NCBI GenBank assembly: GCA_020002185.1 | Contig: CM034543.1 | Span: 29,244,572-29,308,571, forward strand | Length of the DNA stretch: 64,000 nt | Source of the DNA: Paraescarpia echinospica | Taxonomy: Eukaryota > Annelida > Polychaeta > Sabellida > Siboglinidae | Direction: 5' to 3' | In this document: one piece after another, positions 55,460 through 64,000 of the stretch | Layout: every line of letters starts with the position of its first letter | How positions within the stretch are numbered: position 1 is the first letter of the stretch | Made by a program: the position numbers and the translations under genes | Notes under the pieces: model-generated | The model's database searches: none | What the model was told of the DNA's origin: nothing | What the model saw: only the letters and a program-made list of their open reading frames with translations

Positions 55460-55872
55460 GACCAACTTACTGCCACGCAGTAGACCAGTGGAAGGCACGA
55501 TACACCTTCCACCCCAACTTCACGACACACACAGATAAAAGTTTAATGTCCGAGGGACTTAGAGAAAAAGCTTGGCACATTCTGGCGGACGGAGCCGACA
55601 TAGCTCCCCTCCAATTGAAGATGAGGGCATCGAACAATACATCCTCAGACACGTCAAGAGAAGGCCTATTTACTTGTACTTCTCGCATTTGCTAATGAAG
55701 GCATCGTCGAGGTCAGCGTTGTGTGTGACAACGGACGCATCGACGACCCAACAACATTTGCGGGAGTACAGCACCTCATCTGGTTTCTGAGAGCTGCCAC
55801 CTCTTACAGGAATCATAGGAGTGCGCAAAACAGTCCATCCATGGTTCTCCGTAAAACGGAGGAACTTCGTCA
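55460..55872 (-). pseudogene. R2-clade 3' fragment (family alpha), 5'-truncated
   Basis: Encodes the endonuclease core (SQKPDEVLYSRKC, VVDASVVTHNADLD) and, in a second frame, the true C-terminus (LFDALIFNWRGAMSAP ... DIKLLSVCVVKLG), so it retains the 3' coding end lost from the 61.7-kb copy. Its 5' junction lies at 55872, inside the gene 3 fragment of copy B, with TTC shared by both sequences. Confidence 0.8.
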
Positions 55873-56229
55873 CACATCGTGCGCACGGCCACGTCTAGGC
55901 TACATCTCTGCGTAGCAAAGAGTATGCTAGGGACTCTATATTTAGTTCGAGGTGCCTCACACTATCGAATGGAGCCGAGTAGGCCCACGGGATCGATGTT
56001 GCGGTTTTTGACCATACGATGTGGCCGTCGTAGGCAATGTCGAGTGTCGAGTTGTCCCTCCGGAGAGTCTCATACTCGGAGGCGGTCATGGTGACGTCAT
56101 AGTCGTCATCCTTCTCGCATGTCATGTCCAGTGATGATGATGATGATGCTTCGGTGGAGGATGGGGGTGAAGTGTCTACACATGTCATCTCCAGTAGTGG
56201 AGATGAGTTGTGCTGCTGCATTCGTGACC
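55873..56229 (-). pseudogene. Gene 3 fragment in copy B
   Basis: Carries QQHNSSPLLEMTC, MTASEYETLRRD and WAYSAPFDSVRHLELNIES, then is frameshifted (TCTTTGC for the longer ancestral segment) and cut by the R2 fragment. It lacks the N-terminus because of the fusion with gene 4 at about 56229. Confidence 0.7.
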
Positions 56230-57077
56230 ACCTCGCCTACCCATTGACTGTCCGGACGTTGATTGATGACCCACTGCAGCACGTCTGTTTCTCGGATACG
56301 TTCCAGAAACGCATCAAAGTCTGCAGTGTTTGTGATCAGACACGGTTCGTCAAGGTAACGACCGCAACAGTTACAGGACGAATGAAAATACCTGTACCTG
56401 TTCGTGATCTTGTTCCTTAGCACAAAACCGTAACTAAGATTAATCTTAAACGCGTGCGTCTGTTCGCGGAACATGAGTTTCAGTGACGGTTCTAGGGCGC
56501 TCGTGTCTGGTGTCGACACTCTGTAATTGTACCTGGATTGCACGGGTCCTCTAGCCGTGTGGGTTCGGATGGTCGACCAGTGATCTCGGACGACGTCTCG
56601 TAACTCCCTCGTAAGAGTATCGGCGAAGGGGAGTCGGGGCGGCGGTTGTATCGGGTCGTCATCGTCGTCAGCGACGCTCACACGTGGTCGCTCTGTGCGT
56701 CTCGCTCGTTTGCGTAGGGGTGGGTCGCTCGCTTCCACACATACCGACTTCATATGACGTAACAGGTTGTCACGTCTCGTGAACTCACGTGCACATCTCT
56801 CACAGCGGTGCAGTGTATCGCTTTTTTGTGAACTGTCACAAGACTTCCTGTTGTGACATACCAGGTCCCGTCGTCTCGTGAAGTCTCTTCCACATCTCGA
56901 ACAGGGGTACCTAGCACTTTTTGGTGGTTCGCCAGATGGCACCACTCGTGGCGGTGATTTACTGTAGGCATGGTCGTCGTGTGTTGTTGATGATGAATGC
57001 GTTTGGTCTATGTGGCGTTGTATGTCGGCGTGTGTATCGAGCACGAGACCGCAGTGACGACACGTGTGCTGTTTCAT
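56230..57077 (-). pseudogene. Gene 4, copy B: three-finger N-terminal part, C-terminus lost
   Basis: ATG at 57077. Finger 1 is C2H2 (C6, C9, H22, H27). Fingers 2 and 3 are C-X2-C-X12-H-X4-C (C59-C62-H75-C80 and C92-C95-H108-C113), an unusual last Cys. Then one RKRARRTERP module, FADTLTRELRDVVRDHW, FKINLSYGFVLRNK, CNCCGRYLD and FLERIRETDVLQW. After VGEVVTN the sequence switches to gene 3 DNA out of frame, giving a foreign tail of about 38 residues. The fingers are intact, so a truncated DNA-binding protein could still be made. Confidence 0.6.
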
Positions 57078-57117
57078 CGTCTACCTACAACTGAAGGATG
57101 GGAGATTCTTGTACGTG

Positions 57118-57155
57118 TCTATATATATATATATATCCTACACTGTGTGACGTCA
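57118..57155 (-). promoter_or_regulatory. Gene 4 promoter, copy B (CRE + TATA)
   Basis: TGACGTCA at 57148-57155 and a (TA)n TATA box at 57119-57136; ATG at 57077. Confidence 0.65.
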
Positions 57156-57430
57156 TAAGAGGCATGACTTGTATGAGTGTGCGTGTATGTATTCACCGAT
57201 CGCAACGAGATATGAAGGTGACAAGAACAACAGACACCGGAATCCTGGATTACATACCATCTTTATTCATTGAATATACAATAAAAGCGAAAGGCAAATA
57301 AAAGTGAGTAATACAAAGTACATGAAAGCAAAGCTAAGCACCTGCAGTAACAGACAAGCGGCGCCTATAACCCCAGCTATAGCGTAGGGGCGCATTTCCT
57401 CTTGTCGTCACTGCAGGCGCTTCTGGAGGC

Positions 57431-57840
57431 TATTAAATATGTAGGCGACGTGTTCGTCGCGCGTGACATTACGTGCGATTTCGTCACACATCGTGCGCAC
57501 GGCCACGTCTAGGCTACATCTCTGCGTAGCAAAGAGTATGCTAGGGACTCTATATTTAGTTCGAGGTGCCTCACACTATCGAATGGAGCCGAGTAGGCCC
57601 ACGGGATCGATGTTGCGGTTTTTGACCATACGATGTGGCCGTCGTAGGCAATGTCGAGTGTCGAGTTGTCCCTCCGGAGAGTCTCATACTCGGAGGCGGT
57701 CATGGTGACGTCATAGTCGTCATCCTTCTCGCATGTCATGTCCAGTGATGATGATGATGATGCTTCGGTGGAGGATGGGGGTGAAGTGTCTACACATGTC
57801 ATCTCCAGTAGTGGAGATGAGTTGTGCTGCTGCATTCGTG
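57431..57840 (-). pseudogene. Gene 3 fragment in copy C tandem unit
   Basis: Same fused 3' part as in copy B but not cut by R2; nearly identical to it. The 3' end after LNIES matches gene 3 with a small deletion (SLLRRDVA), followed by the conserved 3' region. Confidence 0.7.
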
Positions 57841-58659
57841 ACCACCTCGCATACCCAATGACTGTCCGGACGCTGATTGATGACCCACTGCAGCACGTCT
57901 GTTTCTCGGATACGTTCCAGAAACGCATCAAAGTCTGCAGTGTTTGTGATCAGACACGGTTCGTCAAGGTAACGACCGCAACAGTTACAGGACGAATGAA
58001 AATACCTGTACCTGTTCGTGATCTTGTTCCTTAGCACAAAACCGTAACTAAGATTAATCTTAAACGCGTGCATCTGTTCGCGGAACATGAGTTTCAGTGA
58101 CGGTTCTAGGGCGCTCGTGTCCGGTGTCGACACTGTAATTGTACCTGGATTGCACGGGTCCTCTAGCCGTGTGGGTTCGGATGGTCGACCAGTGATCTCG
58201 GACGACGTCTCGTAGCTCCCTCGATAGAGTATCGGCGAAGGGGAGTCGGGGTGGCGGTTGTATCGGGTCGTCGTCGTCAGCGACACTCACACGTGGTCGC
58301 TCTGTGCGTCTCGCTCGTTTGCATAGGGGTGGGTCGTTCGCTTCCATACATACCGACTTCGCGACACTCACACGTGGTCGCTCTGTGCGTCTCGCTCGTT
58401 TGCGTAGGGGTGGGTCATTCGCTTCCATACATACCGACGTCATATGACGTAACAGGTTGTCACGTCTCGTGAACTCACGTGCACATCTCTCACAACGGTG
58501 CAGTGTATCGCTAGATGGTGCCACTCGTGGCGGTGATTTACTGTAGGCATGATCGTCGTGTGTTGTTGATGATGATGAATGTGTTTGGTCTATATGACGT
58601 TGTATGTCGGCGTGTGTATCGAGCACGAGACCACAGTGACGACACGTGTGCTGTTTCAT
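57841..58659 (-). pseudogene. Gene 4, copy C: two-finger N-terminal part, C-terminus lost
   Basis: ATG at 58659. Has finger 1 (C2H2) and the CERC..H..C finger, lacking finger 2 of copy B. The basic module is duplicated (RKRARRTERP, then CKRARRTERP), as in copy A. The frame changes near 58135, where two bases of the copy B sequence are missing; the next frame carries FKINLSYGFVLRNK, CNCCGRYLD and VCEVVTN, then the same out-of-frame gene 3 tail as copy B. Confidence 0.6.
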
Positions 58660-58699
58660 CGTCTACCTACAACTGAAGGATGGGAGATCCTTGTACGTG

Positions 58700-58729
58700 T
58701 CTATATATATCCTACACTGTGTGACGTCA
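58700..58729 (-). promoter_or_regulatory. Gene 4 promoter, copy C (CRE + TATA)
   Basis: TGACGTCA at 58722-58729 and a shorter TATATATA at 58702-58710; ATG at 58659. The TA run is shorter than in A and B. Confidence 0.65.
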
Positions 58730-58970
58730 TAAGAGGCGTGACTTGTATGAGTGTGCGTGTATGTATTCGCCGATCGCAACGAGCTATGAAGGTGACAAGA
58801 ACAACAGACACCGGAATCCTGGATTACATATTTCTTTATTCATGGAATATACAATAAAAGTGAAAGGTAAATAAAAGTGAGTACATGAAAGCAAAGCTAA
58901 GCACCTGCATTAACAGACAAGCGGCGTCTATAACCCCAGCTATAGCGTAGGGGCGCATTTCCTCTTGTCG

Positions 58971-59540
58971 TCACTGCAGGCGCTTCTGGAGGCTATTCGA
59001 TATGTAGGCGATGTGTTCGTCACGCGTGACATTCCGGGCGATCTCGTCACAAATCGTGCGCACGGCCACGTGTAGGCTGCATCTCTGTGTCGCAAACAGT
59101 GTCCCCGCTAGGGACTCTATGTTTAGTTCCAGGTGTCTCACGCTATCGAACGGAGCCGAGTAGGCCCACGGGATCGTTGTGTCGGTTTTCGACCATATGA
59201 TGTGGCCGTCGTATGCAAGGTCGAGTGTCAATGCGTCCCTCCTGAGCGTCTCGTACTCGGAGGCGGTCATGGTGACGTCATAGTCGTCATTCTCACATGT
59301 CATGTCCAGTGTGAATGATGTTGATGCTGCTTCGGTGGAGGTTGAGGGTGACGTGGCTGCACATGTCATCTCCAGTAGTGGAGATGAGTTGTGCTGCTGC
59401 TCGTGCTGCTGGATAAGTAGAGCCTGTCGCAGTGGCATGGGGGTGTGGTGGCGGCGACGTTTTCGTGGCGCCCACTCTACCGGGTTCTGTGCGTACGACT
59501 GCCGAATGAGTTCCAGTCCGCTAGAGGGAGCATCGGTGGC
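58971..59540 (-). CDS. Gene 3, copy C (full length)
   Basis: Open from an acceptor-like TTGCTAACAG to the stop at 58971; ATG at 59438 gives 155 codons. Same layout as copy A: basic RKRRRHH patch upstream of the Met, LEMTC and LDMTCEND acidic motifs, MTASEYETLRRD, IIWSKTDTTIPWAYSAP, LFATQRCSLHVAVRT and a C-terminal LQKRLQ. Differences from copy A are mostly conservative. Confidence 0.6.
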   Translation of the reverse strand, partial: ATDAPSSGLELIRQSYAQNPVEWAPRKRRRHHTPMPLRQALLIQQHEQQHNSSPLLEMTCAATSPSTSTEAASTSFTLDMTCENDDYDVTMTASEYETLRRDALTLDLAYDGHIIWSKTDTTIPWAYSAPFDSVRHLELNIESLAGTLFATQRCSLHVAVRTICDEIARNVTRDEHIAYISNSLQKRLQ

Positions 59541-59566
59541 CTGTTAGCAACACAACAACAACAACA

Positions 59567-60433
59567 TTAGCAGGGTGTTTTTTCGTCCACCATTGCTATA
59601 CCACGTGTACGCAGGATGGCTTGTACACGTGATACGATGTCACGTGACAACTCCGGTGTGCTCGCCATAAACCTGTAATGGTGCACTGCATATCTCAAAT
59701 TGTCGTGGATCAGGTCACTACGCACCAGGTAGATGACGTTTGACTCACCTTCGAACAGGCGCCACAGTTCGTTGCTTATGAAACGAACGATAGCATCGCG
59801 TGCTACTGCGCACAGCTCGGTGTACCAGATCTACCTTTCATCCCCCGTGTCGTCTTGTTGGTCCCAGGGCAGTGCCTCCTTCGGTGTGAGTGGTTCGTCT
59901 TCCTTCTCATCCGACACGGTTATACCGCGGGTATGGAGACTCGCTTTCACCTGTGCTACGACATCACGAGCAAACCACGGTGTGCGTGCTACGCATACCA
60001 GCTCGGATACTACCATATCAAAGCTATTATATATACGCATGCGATCCACTTTGTACACGTCTTCGTGAACGTTCGCATAGCGACGACTCAGTGCGTCGGC
60101 CGCCTGGCGAGAGCAAGCAGCGGTTATAGTGGCCATAAATAGACTGTCATCAATCATTTGGTCTGCACGCTTCTGAATGCCATTCACCTTCTCTACCGCC
60201 TCCTGTAATTCACTACGCCTCCGATCCTCGTCATGGTCAATATCAGCGGCCCAATCAGTATCAATATCACCATCATTAGCAATATCATCATCATTATCAT
60301 CCTGATCACTAGACCAAGAACACGACCCCACATAGATGACACTTGCATCATCATCATCAATGTCTTCAAACAGTCGGCGTTTCACCCCACGCACGCTATC
60401 AGACGATGGGATCGGTGTTGACCAAGGAGGAGT
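59567..60433 (-). pseudogene. Gene 2, copy C, with premature stop
   Basis: Matches gene 2 copy A throughout (KRRLFED, acidic region, RTPWFARDVVAQVKAS). At 59831-59833 the CAG (Gln) of copy A is TAG, which removes the second domain; the rest to 59567 stays in frame. The Met of copy A is GTG (Val) here, while the frame is open up to an acceptor-like GTTGTAG (60434-60440). This suggests that translation begins in an upstream exon rather than at that Met. Confidence 0.65.
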
Positions 60434-60513
60434 CTACAACACACGACAGAAGCAAGTATCAAATACACACACATCATTCATTCATTCATCGCTGTCAGGT
60501 GGCGCCACATCAT

Positions 60514-61125
60514 TCATTCGTCACTGTCAGGTGGCGCCTCTTCCAACTGGAATATTTCCAGTACGTCACTGTCAGGTGCCGCCACTTCCGACTGGAATAT
60601 TTCCAGTAAGTCCACAGGTGCCACCTCTTCCGACTGGATTATTTCCAGTGCAATCACGGGGTAGTTTCGATAGCCCTCCTTTGTCTCCTTTCTAATTGTC
60701 ACCCTAGCCCGTTTGCCACGTAGGCCATTCAGTGCCTCGTAGCGTTCTTGGCCGGGTTTAAGCGCCATATAGTTGATTGCTGTCATTCCCCCCAAGGCCC
60801 ACTGAACTATACGATCAAATCCTGTGACCCACACTTCATTCCCCTTGCGATCGGCGAAAAGCATACCCATAGCATACTTGTAAACAGGATTACCCTTCTG
60901 ACGGCCGTGCACAGAACATGTACTGACGCTATGGTAGCCCCCCTTCGTCATTTCAAGACGAAGGACTTTCCGATTACATATACGACATGCCGGGTAGCAT
61001 ACATATTCAGCTGACAGAGCACATGTTACTAGTGTCAGTGGGCGAACAAATGCGTACGTTCCGTCACTTACTTGTTCGAGTTCTGACAGAAGCATTTCCT
61101 CGGAGTTGACATTGGGCGTCGCCAT
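60514..61125 (-). CDS. Gene 1, copy C: RPA-like zinc/OB protein with short acidic repeat tail
   Basis: A 203-codon intact frame. The ATG at 61125 has a strong context (AACAAGATGGCG) and lies about 85 nt after a TATA box. Order: LLSELEQVSDGTYAFVRPLT, a zinc site CYPACRIC-NRKV with TCSVHG (C-X2-C, C-X2-H), an OB-like beta segment (YAMGMLFADRKGNEVWVTGF), MALKPGQERYEAL, and a tail of three 15-residue acidic repeats (LLEIF/IIQS..). It is a likely single-stranded DNA-binding protein by resemblance to the RPA70 zinc-OB domain; this is inferred, not shown. It is the only complete gene 1 here and is paralogous to 33189-33644. Confidence 0.6.
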   Translation of the reverse strand: MATPNVNSEEMLLSELEQVSDGTYAFVRPLTLVTCALSAEYVCYPACRICNRKVLRLEMTKGGYHSVSTCSVHGRQKGNPVYKYAMGMLFADRKGNEVWVTGFDRIVQWALGGMTAINYMALKPGQERYEALNGLRGKRARVTIRKETKEGYRNYPVIALEIIQSEEVAPVDLLEIFQSEVAAPDSDVLEIFQLEEAPPDSDE

Positions 61126-61206
61126 CTTGTTGAGCAGTGAAGTGAAGTCGAGAGCGGCAGCAGCGAGTCGGAGAGAGAATGTTTGTCCTGTTGGATTTAC
61201 CCTGGG

Positions 61207-61245
61207 TTTATATACATAATCATTCCCTCCAGGCATCGACCACGT
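61207..61245 (-). promoter_or_regulatory. Gene 1 promoter, copy C (E-box + TATA)
   Basis: The minus strand has CACGTG (61240-61245), then TATATAAA (61207-61214). The ATG is at 61125, so the leader would be about 55 nt. Confidence 0.55.
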
Positions 61246-61368
61246 GTACCGTAGACAATGCCATCACGCGCCCCTGGGTGTTCGCGTCTTATCGGGCGCG
61301 TGACTTTATCTCTCGCTCTCCCGTACTCTGTCACCGTGTGGCTGACTGTCTGTTTTTTAATGGACGCC

Positions 61369-61680
61369 TTAGCACTGCCTAACGAAGTCTCTCACCTGCA
61401 TAAGAATCACACCGAGTATATTCTTACCTGCTTCGTTACGCTTTGAACTCTTACCCCAATACCCTTCCGCACTGGGTACATTCTCAATAAGTCGTGCGTC
61501 ACCTGTAGCCAGCAAGCGTTGCCGTAGTTTAGAGGCACGAAACTTCACGGCTACTACAGCGTGCATCACGCCTCGACGTTGTGATAGCCATGTAGCAGTT
61601 CGATCCGGTGTCCACCGAATGTTTTTACTCCAGTATTTCGCCTGTATTCCGCTGCGTGCAGTCTGAATCTTTCTCGCTGT
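61369..61680 (-). pseudogene. NADAR-domain protein, N-terminally truncated
   Basis: The minus strand encodes the C-terminal two thirds of a NADAR (YbiA/DUF1768) domain: RGVMHAVVAVKFRASKLRQR, LLATGDARLIENVPSAEGYWG and GKNILGVILMQVRDFV. These match the conserved KF....LR..LL.TGDA.L+E.. ..D.WG ... G.N.LG..LM.+R pattern. NADAR domains act on ADP-ribose linkages and occur in bacteria, eukaryotes and several large DNA viruses. The N-terminal part (start, AEQ..M motif) is replaced at about 61680 by the R2-like fragment. It lies upstream of gene 1 in the same direction. Confidence 0.7.
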
Positions 61681-64000
61681 TGTGTGTGACAACGGACGCA
61701 TCGACGACCCAACAACATTTGTGGGAGTACAGCACCTCATCTGGTTTCTGAGAGCTGCCACCTCTTACAGAAATCACAGGAGTGCGCAAAACAGTCCATC
61801 CATGGTTCTCCGTAAAACGGAGGAACTTCTCCATGACCGTGTCATGGCGCATTATTCGGTGTCCCCAGGTTCGAGGGCAGACCTGTAGAATGTGTCCTAT
61901 CGACTCCGTACGCCAGCACGCATCACATCTTGTGTCCGTTCCGGGATGACCGCGAGAAGCACGAAGCTTAGTCGCTACGGTTCCCGCACGGATCTGTATA
62001 GAATGCAGGAAATTAGCCCCTGTCATGAGAGCTGATCCATCCGAGACCCAGCTGATGGGACTTCACCAGAGGCACTCAGGCCACGACCATCGACCGCCCC
62101 ATGTAGCGAGGCTGCGAGTTGTTTCTTGACAGAGATGGAATCTGTCACAATGACATCGCCCACTTTCAATGGAGGGTTACTACATTTGAATCGCTCCCTC
62201 GCAAATGTCTGGGAGCATGCCGCTAGTGCGACGATTGCGGGGTCCAGCGATTTCAACAATCTCTCTAGGCGTGATGCCTTCAATAACGGAATGGTAAGGT
62301 GAAGTGAGGGTACCCCTAGTCCTCCTTCCCTGGTTTCGCTGTTGAAAAATGCAGAAACTGTATCATGGGGCAGTCGAAGCCATGACCTAAGGCTCTTTCG
62401 AATCGATTTGTCCAACCTCCTCAGCATGGAGCAATTGCTCCGTGAGAGTATCAGTCGGTGGTATAGTTTTGGTAACAGGTTTGTTTTAAGCATAAAAAGA
62501 CGTTGGGGTTTCAGTGGAGCGCGGGTGAGGTGATTCAATCCACGAGGGAGAATCTCTTCGGGAGACGAATCTGCCTCCCTCGCGTTCACCGAGATCCGTA
62601 GGTACTTATAACAGTTCGATATAGACACAACGGGCAAGTCTTTTCCGCCGAGGCAGACAAGCGGATTTGGGTTGCAGACCCATTTCTTAGCTTTTCTGTC
62701 AACCTCAATCCTGAGCATTTTAGATTTCTCCAAGTTTAGACCAAGGCCTCATCGACCCAATGCCCTTCTGAATTGACGGCAGAGATGCTGGATTCCAATT
62801 CTGGATTCCGCGATTAGTACAACATCATCGGCAAATGCCAGATGGTTGAGGTGCGGGCCATTGATACCAATATTAACGCCCAACTCCGGGTCAAGAGACG
62901 CCACAACCCAGTCGATAACACAGTTGAATAATAACAGCGAGAGTGGATCACCCTGTCGTACACCCCTGTTATGAGGCAGGGGATTATTAAATCGGTCACC
63001 GACCTGCAGGGTCGTCGATGCCTTTGTATAGAGGCTGCGTAAATACTCGATAAATGGACCAGGCACGCCCATTCTTCTTGCCGCCAATAGAAACGAGGCT
63101 TGGGAGACAGAGTCGAAGGCTTTTGATACGTCCAAAAACGCCAATGACAGAGGTTTCAAGCTGTTACACTTGTCTCTCAGAAGAGATCTTAATAGGAAGA
63201 CATTGTCGGCTATGCCGTCACCATTTACGAATGCACGTCCTACAAACATAGGACAAATTGGCAATGGGACAATACTTGCCCGGACGCGAAGTGACCGAAA
63301 CTTTCGGAATCAGCACCATTCGGCTCTGACGAAAGTCGGCGGGCTGGTACCCAACGAACAGCCAGAGGTCAAAGGGCGTGAGGATCCAACTCCTTGAGTT
63401 GGGACAGGGAAATTTGATCCAGCCCTACTGCTCCACTCCGGGACTTGCGGAGGGTGGTGTAGAGTTCACCAATTGTAATCGGGCTTATAAGGTCCCACAT
63501 CGCTGGACCTTCGATCATGGGATCACGGTGATCTTCACATGACTCTTCCCCGAACACCTTCCTCCAGAAGAACACCTGGTCCTCTAGTAGAGGGATGCCC
63601 GGGGTCACTTCTCTTTCCCATTCGCCTGTTAACACTTGGTCAGTGCAGGCGGTCCGGTTTTTGTGGTACAACTTTTGGATCTTTGCGTATTGCGTCCTCC
63701 GCCGCGCCCTTCTTCCCCCGACTGCTGTCGGGCCAGGCGCTTCCTCCCGCCGGGCTTCACGGCGCCTCTCCCTCCGGCGCGGTCCCTTCCTTCGGGGGGC
63801 AGCCAGATGTTCTGCTACCAGCCATTTAAGGTACTCCTCGTCAATGCGAGCCTTTTGATGCTGACTCAGCTGGCCAACAGAGAAGTCACAGAACTCCATA
63901 GGGCAAACTGGGTATCCATAGAATTAGACGAGTCCTCCGCCTGTATCGGGGTCGGGGAAATGAATGTTGGCTGCTCACCGTCGGCCCCAGCCGTAGCCAA
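61681..64000 (-). pseudogene. R2-clade retrotransposon, family alpha, continues past window end
   Basis: From right to left: basic/helical pre-RT region (63369-63899; RRRTQYAKIQKLYHKNR, SGAVGLDQISL), RT palm (62749-63264; FLDVSKAFDSVSQ, RGVRQGDPLS, LAFADDVVLIA), thumb (62023-62733; LKPQRLFMLKTNLLPKLYH, SWLRLPHDTVSAFF), knuckle CDACWRTESIGHILQVC and the endonuclease core (QKPDEVLYSHKC, VVDASVVTHN). Frameshifts lie near 63300, 62745 and 62040. Unlike normal R2 truncations it is cut at the 3' side (after VVTHN), at the NADAR junction. The 5' end is outside the window. Confidence 0.85.

Larger units (their letters stand above)
55870..57483 (-). repeat. 1.61-kb tandem unit, copy B
   Basis: The unit is (minus strand) gene 4 promoter, gene 4 N-terminal part, a fused 3' part of gene 3, and the gene 3 polyadenylation region. 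The same order repeats at once in 57484-59050. CACACATCGTGCGCACGGCC occurs at about 55870 and 57484, giving the 1614-bp period. The gene 4/gene 3 join is identical in both units, so the fusion came first and was then duplicated. Confidence 0.85.

Overview
The window looks like repeat-rich genomic DNA of an invertebrate animal, probably aquatic. Evidence: spliced transposase genes with GT..AG introns, polyadenylation signals, a histone-type mRNA 3' end, and element families typical of invertebrate genomes (piggyBac, Tigger/pogo, Tc1, Mutator-like, DUF7869 elements, R2-clade retrotransposons). There are also endogenous parvovirus-like sequences. I found no convincing single-copy host gene, rRNA gene or functional tRNA. 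The species cannot be fixed from the sequence.

Layout. 0-2.2 kb: non-coding, with a tRNA-like (SINE) stretch and an inverted-repeat element. 2.2-8.1 kb: Tigger and piggyBac relics, an R2-like 3' fragment, a Ulp1-like protease exon and a DDE_Tnp_4 (THAP-type) transposase relic. 8.1-10.3 kb: a Mutator-like transposase whose stop codon is followed by two canonical histone 3' stem-loops. 10.4-11.2 kb: NS1-like SF3 helicase. 11.3-11.7 kb: a MITE built from a 36-bp palindromic repeat. 12.0-17.6 kb: a parvovirus-like VP-NS1 block between two copies of a repeat. 18-21.3 kb: MULE, Tc1 and Tigger relics. 22.5-26.0 kb: DUF7869 gene copy 1. 26.43-29.96 kb: a piggyBac element with both ends and TTAA duplications. 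32.3-34.3 kb: an NS1-like helicase followed directly by an RPA-like zinc/OB gene and an unknown gene. 35.1-38.7 kb: copy A of a multi-gene element. 39.8-44 kb: R2 fragment, DUF7869 copy 2, LINE fragment. 45-50.9 kb: a near-complete R2-like element with a 58-bp tandem array. 52.2-54.75 kb: Mutator-like copy 2. 55.5-61.7 kb: copies B and C of the multi-gene element. 61.7-64.0 kb: R2-like element running off the end.

The multi-gene element (A, B, C) is the least familiar part. In transcription order (minus strand) copy C has a NADAR-domain gene, an RPA-like protein with an acidic repeat tail, an acidic protein with an internally duplicated domain, a small acidic protein, and a zinc-finger gene that resembles the N-terminal region of viral/Maverick family-B DNA polymerase proteins. 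The zinc-finger gene carries its own CRE + TATA promoter in every copy. An RPA-like paralogue next to the NS1-like helicase at 33 kb links this element, tentatively, to the parvovirus-like sequences.

Every recognisable element, about 26 blocks from unrelated families, reads on the minus strand. That is what a one-strand piRNA cluster, or a long intron of a plus-strand host gene, would look like. It is the main system-level hypothesis offered here.
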